From: JAAYEA01 sp012689325
GTDB lineage: Bacteria > Chloroflexota > Anaerolineae > JAAYEA01
Reading direction: 5' to 3'
NCBI GenBank assembly: GCA_036841525.1
Contig: DAITVZ010000001.1
Span: forward strand, 186,001 to 250,000
Length of the DNA: 64,000 nucleotides
In this document: in pieces, positions 25,825 to 34,808 of the stretch
Position numbering within the stretch: the stretch's first letter is position 1
Layout: the number at the start of each line of letters is the position of its first letter
Notes under the pieces: generated by a model
What the model was told of the DNA's origin: nothing
What the model saw: only the letters and a program-made list of their open reading frames with translations
Databases searched by the model: none
Translations under genes and position numbers: made by a program

Positions 25825-27786
25825 GTGAGTCTGAACCAAGTCGTCCTCTTTCGCGAGGATTTTGCGGGCCTGCCGTTGGGCAAGGCCTCCGAGTACCCCT
25901 CCACCGCCGAGGGCGAGTATCACGTCGTGGATCGGACGATTGGCCGCTGGACGGTGGCCACGATCCATCATTCCTGGTCGCAGCGGGCCAGCGGCAACTG
26001 GCGCCTGATGGAGGAAGACGGGCGGCGCGTGATGGCGCACACGATGGTGGCGCTGCAATCCGGCCCGCCGATGCTGATCACCGGCGACCGCTACTGGGGC
26101 GACTATGCCCTGGAGGCCGAGGTGCGCCCCCTGAGTTTCGACGGCGCCTGCGGGCTGATCGTGCGCTACCAGAACTGCCGCTGCTACCTCGCCGCGCGCA
26201 TCACCAAAGGGCAACTCTGCCTGATCTATCGCAAGCACACCAGCGAGCGGCTGTTGGCCTCTCGCGGATATCGTTTCGACGTGGACCGTTACTATAAACT
26301 GCGCGTGGAATGCGTCGGGCCCAAGATCACCGTCAGCCTGGACGGTGTCAAGATGCTGGAGGTGGAGGAGCCCGAGTATCTGCAGGGCAAGGTCGGATTT
26401 TTCGCCCAGGCCCCCACCCGCTTCGCCGGCATCGCGGCCACGACGAGCCGCGCCGCCAACGAGGCCGCCAGCGCCCGCGCCGCCGCCTGGACCGCCGAGG
26501 AACAGGCCCTGCGCGCCAAGATGCCCCAGGCCAAGCCATGGAAAAAGATCGCCACGCCCGGCTTTGGCACCGACCGCAACATCCGCATCGGCGACCTCAA
26601 CGGCGATGGCCAGCCCGAGATCCTGATCACGCAGCGCTTCGACCTGGCCGGCACCGACTATTGCACGCTCACCTGCCTCACCGCCATCGACCTGGAGGGC
26701 AACATCCTGTGGCGCATCGGCGAGCCGAGCACCATCCTCCCCGTGGCCATGTCCGATAACTGCGTGCAGGTCTATGATATCGACGGCGACGGCTGCGCAG
26801 AGGTGATCTATTGCATGGACCTGCGCATCCACATCGCCGATGGGCGCACCGGCAAGACGCTCCGCTCCGCGCCCACGCCGCGCACCCACCTTTCCACCGC
26901 GCCTGGCGGGCGGCCCTATGAGCGCGTCCTGGGCGACTCGCTCTATATCTGCAACCTGGATGGCGGCCCGCGGGCTCGCAACATCATCCTCAAGGACCGC
27001 TACGCCAACGTCTGGGCGCTGGACGACCAGTTGAACGTGCTCTGGCGCTACGAGTGCACCACGGGGCACTTCCCCAACGCCTACGATATCGATGGCGATG
27101 GCTGCGACGAGGTCATGGCCGGGTACGCCATGCTCGACCAGGATGGCACGATGCTCTGGGAGCTGCCCTATGGCGATCACCAAGACGCCACGGCTATCGG
27201 CCACTTTGATCCCAGCACGCCGGACGAGCTGCTGGTGGCGCAGGCTTGCGGCGAGGAAGGGCTGCTCATCGAGACCGCCAAGGGCGAGATGATCGCGCAG
27301 CACAAGATCGGCCACGTGCAAAAGCTGGCCGTCGTCAAGGTGCGCCCCGACGTGCCCGGCCTGCAATACACGGCGATTACCTTCTGGGGGCATCCGGGCA
27401 TCATGGCGGTCTATGACTGCCGAGGCAAGCTGCTCTCTTCCTTCGAGTTGGTGCCCTATGCCAGCGCGCTGACGCCGGTGAACTGGGACGGCTCCGGGCA
27501 GGAGTACCTCTTCCTCTCGGCGAACCCGCGCGAGGGCGGGCTGATCGATGGCTTTGGCCGCCGCGTGATGATGCTGCCGGACGATGGCCACCCGGATTAC
27601 TGCTGCGCCTCCACCGACCTGGACGGCGACAGCCTGGACGAGTTGATCGTCTGGGACAAGCAGTCCATCTGGATCTATCATTCCGATGCCAAGCTGCCCG
27701 CGGGCAAGCGGTATCGCCCGATCCGGCCGCCGCGCTGGAACGAGTCGAACTACATGGCGCAGATCTCGCTGCCGAACTGGGCATAG
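25825..27786 (+). CDS. Cytoplasmic FG-GAP beta-propeller protein with N-terminal LamG-like domain, lyase-like (copy 1)
   Basis: A 653-residue protein. Residues 1-205 form a concanavalin-like sandwich (LREDFAGLPLG-like opening, CGLIVRYQN, YYKLRVECVG, KVGFFAQ). Residues 240-640 form a propeller with calcium-type loops DLNGDGQPEI, DIDGDGCAEV, DIDGDGCDEV and DLDGDSLDEL. The order of motifs (GHFPNAYDIDGDGCDEVMAG, then HQDATAIGHFDPSTPDEL) resembles rhamnogalacturonan lyases of family PL11, so polysaccharide lyase activity is plausible but not shown. No signal peptide is seen. The GTG start at 25825 has AAGGGGGA upstream. A same-length paralog follows. Confidence 0.75.
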   Translation: MSLNQVVLFREDFAGLPLGKASEYPSTAEGEYHVVDRTIGRWTVATIHHSWSQRASGNWRLMEEDGRRVMAHTMVALQSGPPMLITGDRYWGDYALEAEVRPLSFDGACGLIVRYQNCRCYLAARITKGQLCLIYRKHTSERLLASRGYRFDVDRYYKLRVECVGPKITVSLDGVKMLEVEEPEYLQGKVGFFAQAPTRFAGIAATTSRAANEAASARAAAWTAEEQALRAKMPQAKPWKKIATPGFGTDRNIRIGDLNGDGQPEILITQRFDLAGTDYCTLTCLTAIDLEGNILWRIGEPSTILPVAMSDNCVQVYDIDGDGCAEVIYCMDLRIHIADGRTGKTLRSAPTPRTHLSTAPGGRPYERVLGDSLYICNLDGGPRARNIILKDRYANVWALDDQLNVLWRYECTTGHFPNAYDIDGDGCDEVMAGYAMLDQDGTMLWELPYGDHQDATAIGHFDPSTPDELLVAQACGEEGLLIETAKGEMIAQHKIGHVQKLAVVKVRPDVPGLQYTAITFWGHPGIMAVYDCRGKLLSSFELVPYASALTPVNWDGSGQEYLFLSANPREGGLIDGFGRRVMMLPDDGHPDYCCASTDLDGDSLDELIVWDKQSIWIYHSDAKLPAGKRYRPIRPPRWNESNYMAQISLPNWA

Positions 27787-27896
27787 CGCCGCCGGAACGG
27801 GGCGCGAGTGGCACAGCCGGGCAGGAGGCGGGGCGCTGGTCCCTGCCGCCCGAGGGCTGCTGCTTATCATCTGTCACCGCAAAAGGAGAAGATCAC

Positions 27897-29858
27897 GTGA
27901 GCCTGAACGATGTGGTGTCGCTGCAAGAGGATTTCGCCGACCTGCCGGTGGGCCTGCAAACCGACTGGCCGCTCACGGCGGAGGGCGAGTACCATGTGGT
28001 GCCCCGCTCGCTGGGACCGTGGTGGTTTGCCACCATCTCGGGCGGCTGGGGCGACCGGGCCAGCGGCAACTTTCGCGTGCTGGAAGAGAATGGGCGGCAC
28101 ATCGTCGCCCACGGGCAAGCGGCGCTGCAATCGGGCCCGCCGATGCTGGTCAGGGGCAATCGTTTCTGGGGCGATTACGCCTTCGAGATGGAGGTGCGCC
28201 CGCTCAGCTTTGAGGGCAACTGCGGCCTGATCGTCCGCTACCAGAACTCGCGCTGCTATGTGGCGGTGCGCATCACCCGCGGGCAACTGGCGCTGTTGCA
28301 CCGGGAGCACGGTTCGGAAAAGTTCTTGGCGTCTTGCGGCTATGCCTTTGACGTGGACCGGTACTACAAGCTGCGCGTGGAATGCGTGGGCAGCCAGATC
28401 ACCGTCTTTATGGACGGGACCAAGATGTTCGTCGGCGAGGAGCCGAAATACGCGCTGGGCAAGGTTGGCTTTTTCGCGCAGATCCCCGCCTACTTTGCCG
28501 CCGCCCGCGTGACCACCTCCGCCGCCGGAAACGCCGCCTTTGTGGCTCGCCAGTCCGCCTGGCACGCCGAGGAGAAGGCGCTGCAGGATGCCCTGCCCAA
28601 GCCCAAGCTCTGGAAAAAGATCGCCACCCCGGGCTTTGGCACCGACCGCAACCTGCGCTTCGGCGACCTGAACGGCGACGGCAAGCTGGAGGTCGTCGTC
28701 TCGCAGCGCCAGGACCTGATGCACACCGACTATCCGCAGCTCAACTGCCTCACGGCCATGGACCTGGACGGCAACGTGCTCTGGCAGATCGGCGAGCCGA
28801 CCACGCTGTTGCCGGTGGCCATGTCGGATAACTGCGTGCAGGTCTATGACATCAACGGCGACGGCTGCGACGAAGTGATCTTTTGCAAGGACCTGGCCAT
28901 CCATATCGCGGACGGCAAGACCGGGCGCATCCTCAAATCCGCGCCAAACCCGCGCGCGCCGGTCTCGCGCGTCAACGGCGGCCGGCCCTACGAGCGCATC
29001 CTGGGCGATGCGCTGCTGATCTGCAACCTGACCGGCGGGCCGCGCGCGCAGAACATCATCACCAAGGATCGCTACGCCAACGTCTGGGCGTTGGACGCCG
29101 ATCTGAACGTGCTCTGGCGCGTCGAGTGCGTTCCGGGGCACTTCCCCACGGCTTACGATATCGATGGCGACGGCTGCGACGAGGTGATGGCCGGCTATGC
29201 CATGATCGACCAGGACGGCAAGCTGCTCTGGGAGCTGCCGCTGGAGCGCCATCAGGATGCCGTGATCGTCGGCCCCTTTGATCTGGACCACCCTGACGAG
29301 CTGCTGGTGGCCTTGGCCGCCGAGGACGACGGTTTCGTCGTCGCCACCGCCAAGGGCGAGATCCTGGCGCAGCACCGCATGGGGCACATGCAAAAGGTCG
29401 TGGCTGCCAACGTCTGCCACGACCGCCCCGGGCTGGAATACACCACCATCACCTTCTGGGGGCACCCGGGCCTGGTCGCCGTGTTCGACGCGCGCGGGCG
29501 CTTGCTGCACTCCTTCCAACTGACCCCTTACGCCAGCGAGCTGCTGCCGATCAACTGGACGGCGGACGGGCGCGAGTTCCTCTTCTACTCCGGCCACCCG
29601 ACGGATGGCGGGCTGATCGATGGCTACGGGCATCGCTGCGTGCTGCTGCCGGACGACGGCCACCCGACCTACTGCTACACGGCGCTGGACATCACCGGCG
29701 ACGGGCGCGACGAGTTGGTGGTCTGGGACAAAGAGTCGATCTGGATTTATCGCGTGGACGCGGCGCTGCCGGCGGGCAAGCAGTATCGCCCGATCCGCTC
29801 GCCGGGCTACAACGAGTCCAACTATAAGGGCTTTTACTCCCTGCCGCACTGGGAATAG
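27897..29858 (+). CDS. Cytoplasmic FG-GAP beta-propeller protein with N-terminal LamG-like domain, lyase-like (copy 2)
   Basis: A 653-residue tandem paralog of the preceding gene, the same length and alignable end to end by eye without gaps. Calcium-type loops are DLNGDGKLEV, DINGDGCDEV, DIDGDGCDEV and DITGDGRDEL. The GHFPTAYDIDGDGCDEVMAG and HQDAVIVGPFDLDHPDEL blocks again recall PL11 lyases. The GTG start at 27897 is preceded by AAAAGGAGAAG. Differences cluster in the N-terminal sandwich and in surface loops, which could mean distinct substrates. It is followed by permease B of the same transporter. Confidence 0.75.
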   Translation: MSLNDVVSLQEDFADLPVGLQTDWPLTAEGEYHVVPRSLGPWWFATISGGWGDRASGNFRVLEENGRHIVAHGQAALQSGPPMLVRGNRFWGDYAFEMEVRPLSFEGNCGLIVRYQNSRCYVAVRITRGQLALLHREHGSEKFLASCGYAFDVDRYYKLRVECVGSQITVFMDGTKMFVGEEPKYALGKVGFFAQIPAYFAAARVTTSAAGNAAFVARQSAWHAEEKALQDALPKPKLWKKIATPGFGTDRNLRFGDLNGDGKLEVVVSQRQDLMHTDYPQLNCLTAMDLDGNVLWQIGEPTTLLPVAMSDNCVQVYDINGDGCDEVIFCKDLAIHIADGKTGRILKSAPNPRAPVSRVNGGRPYERILGDALLICNLTGGPRAQNIITKDRYANVWALDADLNVLWRVECVPGHFPTAYDIDGDGCDEVMAGYAMIDQDGKLLWELPLERHQDAVIVGPFDLDHPDELLVALAAEDDGFVVATAKGEILAQHRMGHMQKVVAANVCHDRPGLEYTTITFWGHPGLVAVFDARGRLLHSFQLTPYASELLPINWTADGREFLFYSGHPTDGGLIDGYGHRCVLLPDDGHPTYCYTALDITGDGRDELVVWDKESIWIYRVDAALPAGKQYRPIRSPGYNESNYKGFYSLPHWE

Positions 29859-29893
29859 GGGCCACACAGGGTCATCGCAGGTATCTGCTACAG

Positions 29894-29934
29894 GGCAGGC
29901 GACATAGGACGATACCCGTCCTTTGTCGCCTGCC
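29894..29934 (+). other. Long stem-loop upstream of permease B gene
   Basis: GGCAGGCGACA (29894-29904) pairs perfectly with TGTCGCCTGCC (29924-29934), with an inner GGAC/GTCC helix. No T-run follows. It lies 32 bases before the permease start and matches the position of the hairpins in the other two transporter operons. Confidence 0.75.
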
Positions 29935-29966
29935 GCCTGGCGCCCACACGCGCCAAGGAGGTTGCT

Positions 29967-30956
29967 ATGCTCCAATACATCGGCCGCCGGCTGCTGATGC
30001 TGATCCCGACGCTGATCGCCATCTCGATCATCAGCTTTGTCATCATCCAGCTTCCGCCTGGCGACTTTTTGACCGCCTACCTGGGCCAGTTGCGCACCAC
30101 CGGCACCGAGCTGGACGAGTCCGAGATCGCCGCGATGCGCGTGCGTTATGGCCTGGATACGCCAATCTATGTGCAGTATGCCAAGTGGATGTGGGGCGTG
30201 TTGCATGGCGATTTTGGCATGTCTTTCCTCTGGAACAAGCCGGTTAGCGAGCTCATCGGCGAGCGGCTGGCGCTCACCTTTGTGATCTCGCTCACGACGC
30301 TGATGGTCACGTGGATTATCGCTTTGCCGATCGGCGTCTATTCGGCCACGCACCAATACTCCGTCGGCGACTATTTCTTCACCGCGATCAGCTTTATCGG
30401 AAAGGGCATCCCCGATTTCATGATCGCGCTGATCCTGATGTGGATTGCCTTGAGCAAGTTCGGCGTCTCGGCGGGCGGGCTCTTTTCATCCGCCTACCGC
30501 GAGGCGCCCTGGTCGATGGCCAAGGTGTGGGACTTGCTCAAGCACCTTTGGGTGCCCACCATCGTGCTCGGCCTCGGCGGCACCGCCGGGCTGATCCGCG
30601 TGATGCGCGCCAATTTGCTGGACGAGCTGCACAAGCCCTACGTGAACACCGCCCGCGCCAAGGGCCTCACGGAGCGGCGCACGCTCTGGAAATACCCGGT
30701 GCGTCTGGCGCTCAACCCCTTTGTGAGCACGGTCGGGTTCTCGCTGCCCGGCCTGATCTCCGGCGCGACCATCATCTCGGTGGTGCTGAACCTGCCCACC
30801 AATGGGCCGTTGATGCTCGGCGCGTTGACTTCGCAGGATATGTACCTGGCTGGCAGCTTTGTGCTGATCCTGAGCGCGGCCACGGTCATCGGCACCTTCA
30901 TCTCGGATATCCTGCTGGCCTGGCTTGACCCACGCATCCGACTCGGGAGGAGCTAA
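29967..30956 (+). CDS. ABC transporter permease B (DppB/OppB type)
   Basis: A 329-residue permease beginning MLQYIGRRLLMLIPTLIAIS, with FVIIQLPPGDFLTAYLGQLR, FGMSFLWNKPVSELIGERLA and the EAA loop LIRVMRANLLDELHKPYVNT. It is closely similar in layout to the minus-strand permease at 2575-3567. The ATG has AAGGAGG 6 bases upstream. It forms the channel with permease C downstream. No ATPase genes follow in this operon, so it must use ATPases from another locus. Confidence 0.95.
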   Translation: MLQYIGRRLLMLIPTLIAISIISFVIIQLPPGDFLTAYLGQLRTTGTELDESEIAAMRVRYGLDTPIYVQYAKWMWGVLHGDFGMSFLWNKPVSELIGERLALTFVISLTTLMVTWIIALPIGVYSATHQYSVGDYFFTAISFIGKGIPDFMIALILMWIALSKFGVSAGGLFSSAYREAPWSMAKVWDLLKHLWVPTIVLGLGGTAGLIRVMRANLLDELHKPYVNTARAKGLTERRTLWKYPVRLALNPFVSTVGFSLPGLISGATIISVVLNLPTNGPLMLGALTSQDMYLAGSFVLILSAATVIGTFISDILLAWLDPRIRLGRS

Positions 30957-30957
30957 C

Positions 30958-32097
30958 GTGAGCGCAGAATCGCCGACTGTAAGCCCGGCTCGGGAGGCCG
31001 TTGGCGCGGAGGAACGCGCCTATGTCGCGTCGCCGTGGCAACTGATGTGGTGGAAGCTCCGTCGCCACAAGGCCGCCATCGCCAGCGCGGTGGTCATCGT
31101 TCTGCTCTACCTGGTGGCGCTTAGCTGCGAGTTTCTCGCGCCTTATGACCCGATCAAGTACGACATCAAATACACCTATGCGCCGCCGCAGCGCATCCGC
31201 TTCTTGGACGAGAATGGCCTGCACCTGCGACCCTTCGTCTATGGTATCACGCCCTCGCGCGACCCCTATACGCTCGAGATGATCTACAAGACGGACCAGA
31301 CCAAGCGGTATCCGATCTATTTCCTGGTGCATGGCACGCCCTATCGCCTGTGGGGCCGCTTCGCGAGCGACCTGCACCTCTTTGGCGTGACCGATCCCGA
31401 GGGCACTCTCTTTCTCTTTGGCACGGATCGCCAGGGACAGGACGTCTTTTCGCGCGTGGTCTATGGCACGCGCATTTCGATGTCTATTGGGCTGGTGGGC
31501 GTCTTGCTCAGCCTGTTTCTGGGCGTCCTGATCGGAGGCCTTTCCGGCTACTATGGCGGGATCGTGGATGACATGATCCAGCGCGTGATCGAGTTTCTGC
31601 GCTCGATGCCGAGCATTCCGCTGTGGATGGCGCTCTCGGCGGCTCTCCCGGCGCAATGGCCGGCGTTGCGCGTGTATTTCGGCATCACCGTCATCCTGTC
31701 GCTGATTAGCTGGACCTGGCTGGCGCGGGTGGTGCGCGGGAGATTCCTCTCGCTGCGCGAGGAGGAATTCGTCATGGCCGCCAAGCTCTCCGGCTCGAGC
31801 GAGCTGCGCATCATCCTGCGCCACATGGTCCCTTCTTTCCTCAGTCATATCATCGCCTCGATGACCCTATCGATTCCGGACATGATCTTGAGCGAGACGG
31901 CCTTGAGCTTCCTCGGCCTGGGCCTGCGCCCGCCCATCATCAGTTGGGGGGTGTTGCTCAAGGACGCCCAGAACGTGCAGTCGGTGGTGCTGGCGCCTTG
32001 GCTCTTCATCCCCGGCGTCTTTGTGGTCATTGCGGTGCTGGCCTTCAACTTTCTGGGCGACGGCCTCCGTGACGCCGCCGACCCCTATGCCAGGTGA
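30958..32097 (+). CDS. ABC transporter permease C (DppC/OppC/YejE type)
   Basis: A 379-residue permease. The first helix (AIASAVVIVLLYLVALSCEF) is followed by an extracytoplasmic insert of about 100 residues, then LFGTDRQGQDVFSRVVYGTR and the core helices, with the EAA loop VVRGRFLSLREEEFVMAAKL. The GTG start at 30958 lies one base after the permease B stop with GGGAGGAG upstream. The large insert is shared by all three C-type permeases here. Confidence 0.94.
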   Translation: MSAESPTVSPAREAVGAEERAYVASPWQLMWWKLRRHKAAIASAVVIVLLYLVALSCEFLAPYDPIKYDIKYTYAPPQRIRFLDENGLHLRPFVYGITPSRDPYTLEMIYKTDQTKRYPIYFLVHGTPYRLWGRFASDLHLFGVTDPEGTLFLFGTDRQGQDVFSRVVYGTRISMSIGLVGVLLSLFLGVLIGGLSGYYGGIVDDMIQRVIEFLRSMPSIPLWMALSAALPAQWPALRVYFGITVILSLISWTWLARVVRGRFLSLREEEFVMAAKLSGSSELRIILRHMVPSFLSHIIASMTLSIPDMILSETALSFLGLGLRPPIISWGVLLKDAQNVQSVVLAPWLFIPGVFVVIAVLAFNFLGDGLRDAADPYAR

Positions 32098-32118
32098 CCC
32101 TGAAAGGAGCGTTTGTTC

Positions 32119-33528
32119 GTGAGCAAGACGGTGCTTTCCTACCCGATCCCCTTTATCGATCGCGTGACCATCACTCCCAACTGGGCCAAGTGGCTGGGCG
32201 GGATGGGCCACATCCAGCCGCTGGTGGAGGCCGGCCTGCGCGGCGATTGGGGCACCTGGGACTATGCCGAACATGGCCCGCTCCCCTGGATGGAGTTCTT
32301 TTACGATTGGCGCTTCGCCGACCTGACCGGCGACGGCCAGATCGACATGATGCTGACCAATGGCAGCGTGCGCCAGATCGCCTATCGGCAGGATGGCTCG
32401 GTGCTCTGGCGCTATGAGGACCCCACCGCCAGCTTTGTCGATGTGCGCATGGATTCCAACTTTCCCATTCTGGATATCGACGGCGACGGTGTGCCCGAGT
32501 TCATCGGCCCTCGCCGGGTGAACGGCGCGCTGCACCTCTGCGTCATCAACGCCCGCACCGGCGAGCTGCGCCGGAGCATCCCCTTTCCCGACCGGGCGGG
32601 GATGCCGGAGAAACCCCTGGGCGGACACCTGCGCTGCTCGGTGACGGCGATCAACGCCACCGGCCAAGCGACGCCCCGCGACCTGCTGCTCTTTTGGGAT
32701 TATCGCTCGCTGACGCTGCTGGATAACCAGCTCAACATCCGCTGGAACCGCCAGCTTGGCGACATGCCGCAGCGCCAGCACCGCGTCTTTGGCCACACGC
32801 CCCACGCCGCCGATATCGACGGCGACGGCTGCGACGAGATCCTGGCCAGCTCTTGCCTGCTGGACAAGGGTGGCCGCGTGCTTTGGGTGGCGCCGGACCA
32901 TCCCGCGCTGGTGCAGGACGGCCATGCCGACAGCGTGCAGATCGTGCGATTGCGGGAGGAGGGGCGCCCGAACATGGTGATGAGCACCGGCGCCTACTGC
33001 TTCTCCGCCGAGGGCGAGCTGCTCTGGGGCCGCGATGAGCTCAAGCACGGCCAGGCGCAGCGGGTGGGCAAGCTCCGCGCCGATCTGCCCGGCAAGCAGG
33101 TGGTGCTCTACGAGGGGATCAGCCGCGTCATCGCTGGCGAGCCGGACCGCGTCCTGGCGCTGACCAACGAGGGCGAGCTGCTCTGGGATCTGATCGTCAC
33201 CCAGCCGAACATGCAGGAAGGCGGGCACGGCTTTTGGCTCGGCGACTGGGACGGCGATGGGCTGGACGAGGTTTTCGTGAACGACCCGGACAAGGTGCTG
33301 ATCCTGAATGGGCATGGCCAGGTGGTGGACACGATCCCGGGGCATCTGGTGTACGTGTTCGATCTGGTCGGCGACGCCCGCGTCGAGGCGGTGATCGTGG
33401 ACGACATCAAGCCAGGGTTCAGCCTGAAGGTGGTGACCAACGACCAGCCGAATCCGAACCCGCTGACGAACCGTCCCATCGCCCGCCGCGCGACCACGGA
33501 GGCGATGTACAACTGCACCCGGTATTAG
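32119..33528 (+). CDS. Cytoplasmic FG-GAP beta-propeller protein without LamG domain
   Basis: A 469-residue protein related to the propeller half of the two 653-residue proteins upstream. Loops DLTGDGQIDM, DIDGDGVPEF, DIDGDGCDEI and DWDGDGLDEV mark the blades. Blocks such as GHTPHAADIDGDGCDEILAS recall PL11-type lyases. There is no signal peptide. The GTG at 32119 has GAAAGGAG 9 bases upstream; a TTG six bases earlier is possible. It is the last gene of the operon, ending just before a strong bidirectional terminator. Confidence 0.75.
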   Translation: MSKTVLSYPIPFIDRVTITPNWAKWLGGMGHIQPLVEAGLRGDWGTWDYAEHGPLPWMEFFYDWRFADLTGDGQIDMMLTNGSVRQIAYRQDGSVLWRYEDPTASFVDVRMDSNFPILDIDGDGVPEFIGPRRVNGALHLCVINARTGELRRSIPFPDRAGMPEKPLGGHLRCSVTAINATGQATPRDLLLFWDYRSLTLLDNQLNIRWNRQLGDMPQRQHRVFGHTPHAADIDGDGCDEILASSCLLDKGGRVLWVAPDHPALVQDGHADSVQIVRLREEGRPNMVMSTGAYCFSAEGELLWGRDELKHGQAQRVGKLRADLPGKQVVLYEGISRVIAGEPDRVLALTNEGELLWDLIVTQPNMQEGGHGFWLGDWDGDGLDEVFVNDPDKVLILNGHGQVVDTIPGHLVYVFDLVGDARVEAVIVDDIKPGFSLKVVTNDQPNPNPLTNRPIARRATTEAMYNCTRY

Positions 33529-33575
33529 CCGAGGTCTGGAGCCGTCTCGGACGGCTCGGGGCCGGAAAAAAACAG

Positions 33576-33619
33576 AAAGCGAGGCGGCAATCCTCAGGAT
33601 CGCCGCCTCGCTTTTTTTT
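33576..33619. terminator. Bidirectional intrinsic terminator
   Basis: AAAGCGAGGCGGC (33576-33588) pairs perfectly with GCCGCCTCGCTTT (33602-33614), with an inner ATCCT/AGGAT helix. T residues follow on the plus strand, and A residues precede it at 33566-33572, giving a T-run for the minus strand. It separates the convergent propeller gene and the DUF4126-like gene. Confidence 0.92.
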
Positions 33620-33623
33620 GGAC

Positions 33624-34628
33624 CTATGAGAGCTGGGGGTCGGTTTGGGCCAGCGCGGCATCCTGCGTGTGCAGCAGCGCCCGCGCTGAGGAGAGGCCCA
33701 CGATCACAAAGAGCGTCAGCATGGCCGCTGCCGCGACGGTCATCCCGACGGGGATGAGCGGCGGCGCCACCACGAGCGCGGCCGCCACCAGGCCCTCCAG
33801 AGATAGAAAGAGCGTCCACCAGGCTGCCAGCGCCGCCAGCATCAGCGCGCCGCGCCCCCAGACTCCATGGAGCAGCCAGCCCACTCCCCACAACAAGAAC
33901 TCGACGACCACGGCGAGCCCCGCCCGAGGGTTGGCCTGCACCAGTTGAAGCACCTGGCCGATGCCCTTCTTGAGCCGCCGGAACTGCAGGATCGCCAGCA
34001 CCAAGAGGACCACCGTGAGGACGATGACCAGGGCCAGCAGGCCGACGAGCAGCCACGGGTTGCTCTTGGCCAGCCCATACGCCGCGCTCATCAGCACGAT
34101 GGAGGCGGTGTTCTCGGCGGTGGCGTTGGCGGGAGCCGCCAGGTTGCCGGCGGTCGCCGTGGCTGCCGGCTTGGACAGAAACCGCATGCCCGTGAGCGCG
34201 GCGGCCGTCGCCCCGCCGCCGCCCGCGATCATCCAGCCCGTCGCGCCGATCTCGCCCTCTCGCCCAAAGATCCGCAGCGTCTCGAGAAACGCCATCAGAT
34301 CGGGGTGCAAGGAGGTGATGATGCCGATGGAGGCCAGCGAGATGAGGGCGGCCGAGGCGGGCACCAGGAACCCGCTCATGAAATTGGTGACGGTGTTGAC
34401 GGTCTTGAGCACTACCGGGTCCAGGGTGGAGAGGTAGGCGGGGGCCACGGTCAGGACCCAGAACAAGCCGACGACGGCAAGAAACCACCACGACTCCATG
34501 AAGCGCATCTGGGGCGTGAGCGTGACCACGCCCAGCCTGGACATGACGCCCACGATGACCAGGCAGAGGTACTGGTCGGCCGCGCCGACCAACCCTCCCG
34601 CGGATATGGTTGACAAGATCAGTTCCAT
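33624..34628 (-). CDS. DUF4126-like integral membrane protein
   Basis: A 334-residue protein with about eight hydrophobic segments. The opening MELILSTISAGGLVGAADQY and the helix pair FWVLTVAPAYLSTLDPVVLK recall DUF4126 proteins, though the match is weak. A Gly/Ala/Thr-rich stretch at about residues 125-165 (GGGGATAAALTG, PAATATAGNLAAP) separates two halves. The ATG at 34628 is chosen because AAGGGA precedes it and a promoter at 34738-34711 would start the transcript near 34704. It is a single-gene unit inside the glycan region. No function is known. Confidence 0.7.
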   Translation of the reverse strand: MELILSTISAGGLVGAADQYLCLVIVGVMSRLGVVTLTPQMRFMESWWFLAVVGLFWVLTVAPAYLSTLDPVVLKTVNTVTNFMSGFLVPASAALISLASIGIITSLHPDLMAFLETLRIFGREGEIGATGWMIAGGGGATAAALTGMRFLSKPAATATAGNLAAPANATAENTASIVLMSAAYGLAKSNPWLLVGLLALVIVLTVVLLVLAILQFRRLKKGIGQVLQLVQANPRAGLAVVVEFLLWGVGWLLHGVWGRGALMLAALAAWWTLFLSLEGLVAAALVVAPPLIPVGMTVAAAAMLTLFVIVGLSSARALLHTQDAALAQTDPQLS

Positions 34629-34710
34629 GTTTATTTCCCTTTGCGCTGGGGCCTGGATCGCGCCAGGTCGCGCCTCGGCGTGTGCATTGGTACAAGTGTC
34701 CATTGAGGCG

Positions 34711-34738
34711 ATTGTACCGCTGATTCAGGCTGCGTCAA
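34711..34738 (-). promoter_or_regulatory. Promoter of the DUF4126-like gene
   Basis: On minus, TTGACG (34738-34733), 16-base spacer, TACAAT (34716-34711). The predicted start near 34704 supports the ATG at 34628 rather than one at 34703. Confidence 0.7.
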
Positions 34739-34808
34739 ATGCCGGGGGCGGCGCTGGACTTGGCTTTCCTGGCGGAGGGAGACCAGGGGGGGCACGAACA
34801 ACATGCGC

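Noticed and set aside
31867..34695. 942-codon open frame on minus covering permease C, the propeller gene and the DUF4126-like gene
   Set aside because: It crosses a strong terminator and overlaps genes with clear families on both strands. Composition is shadow-like.
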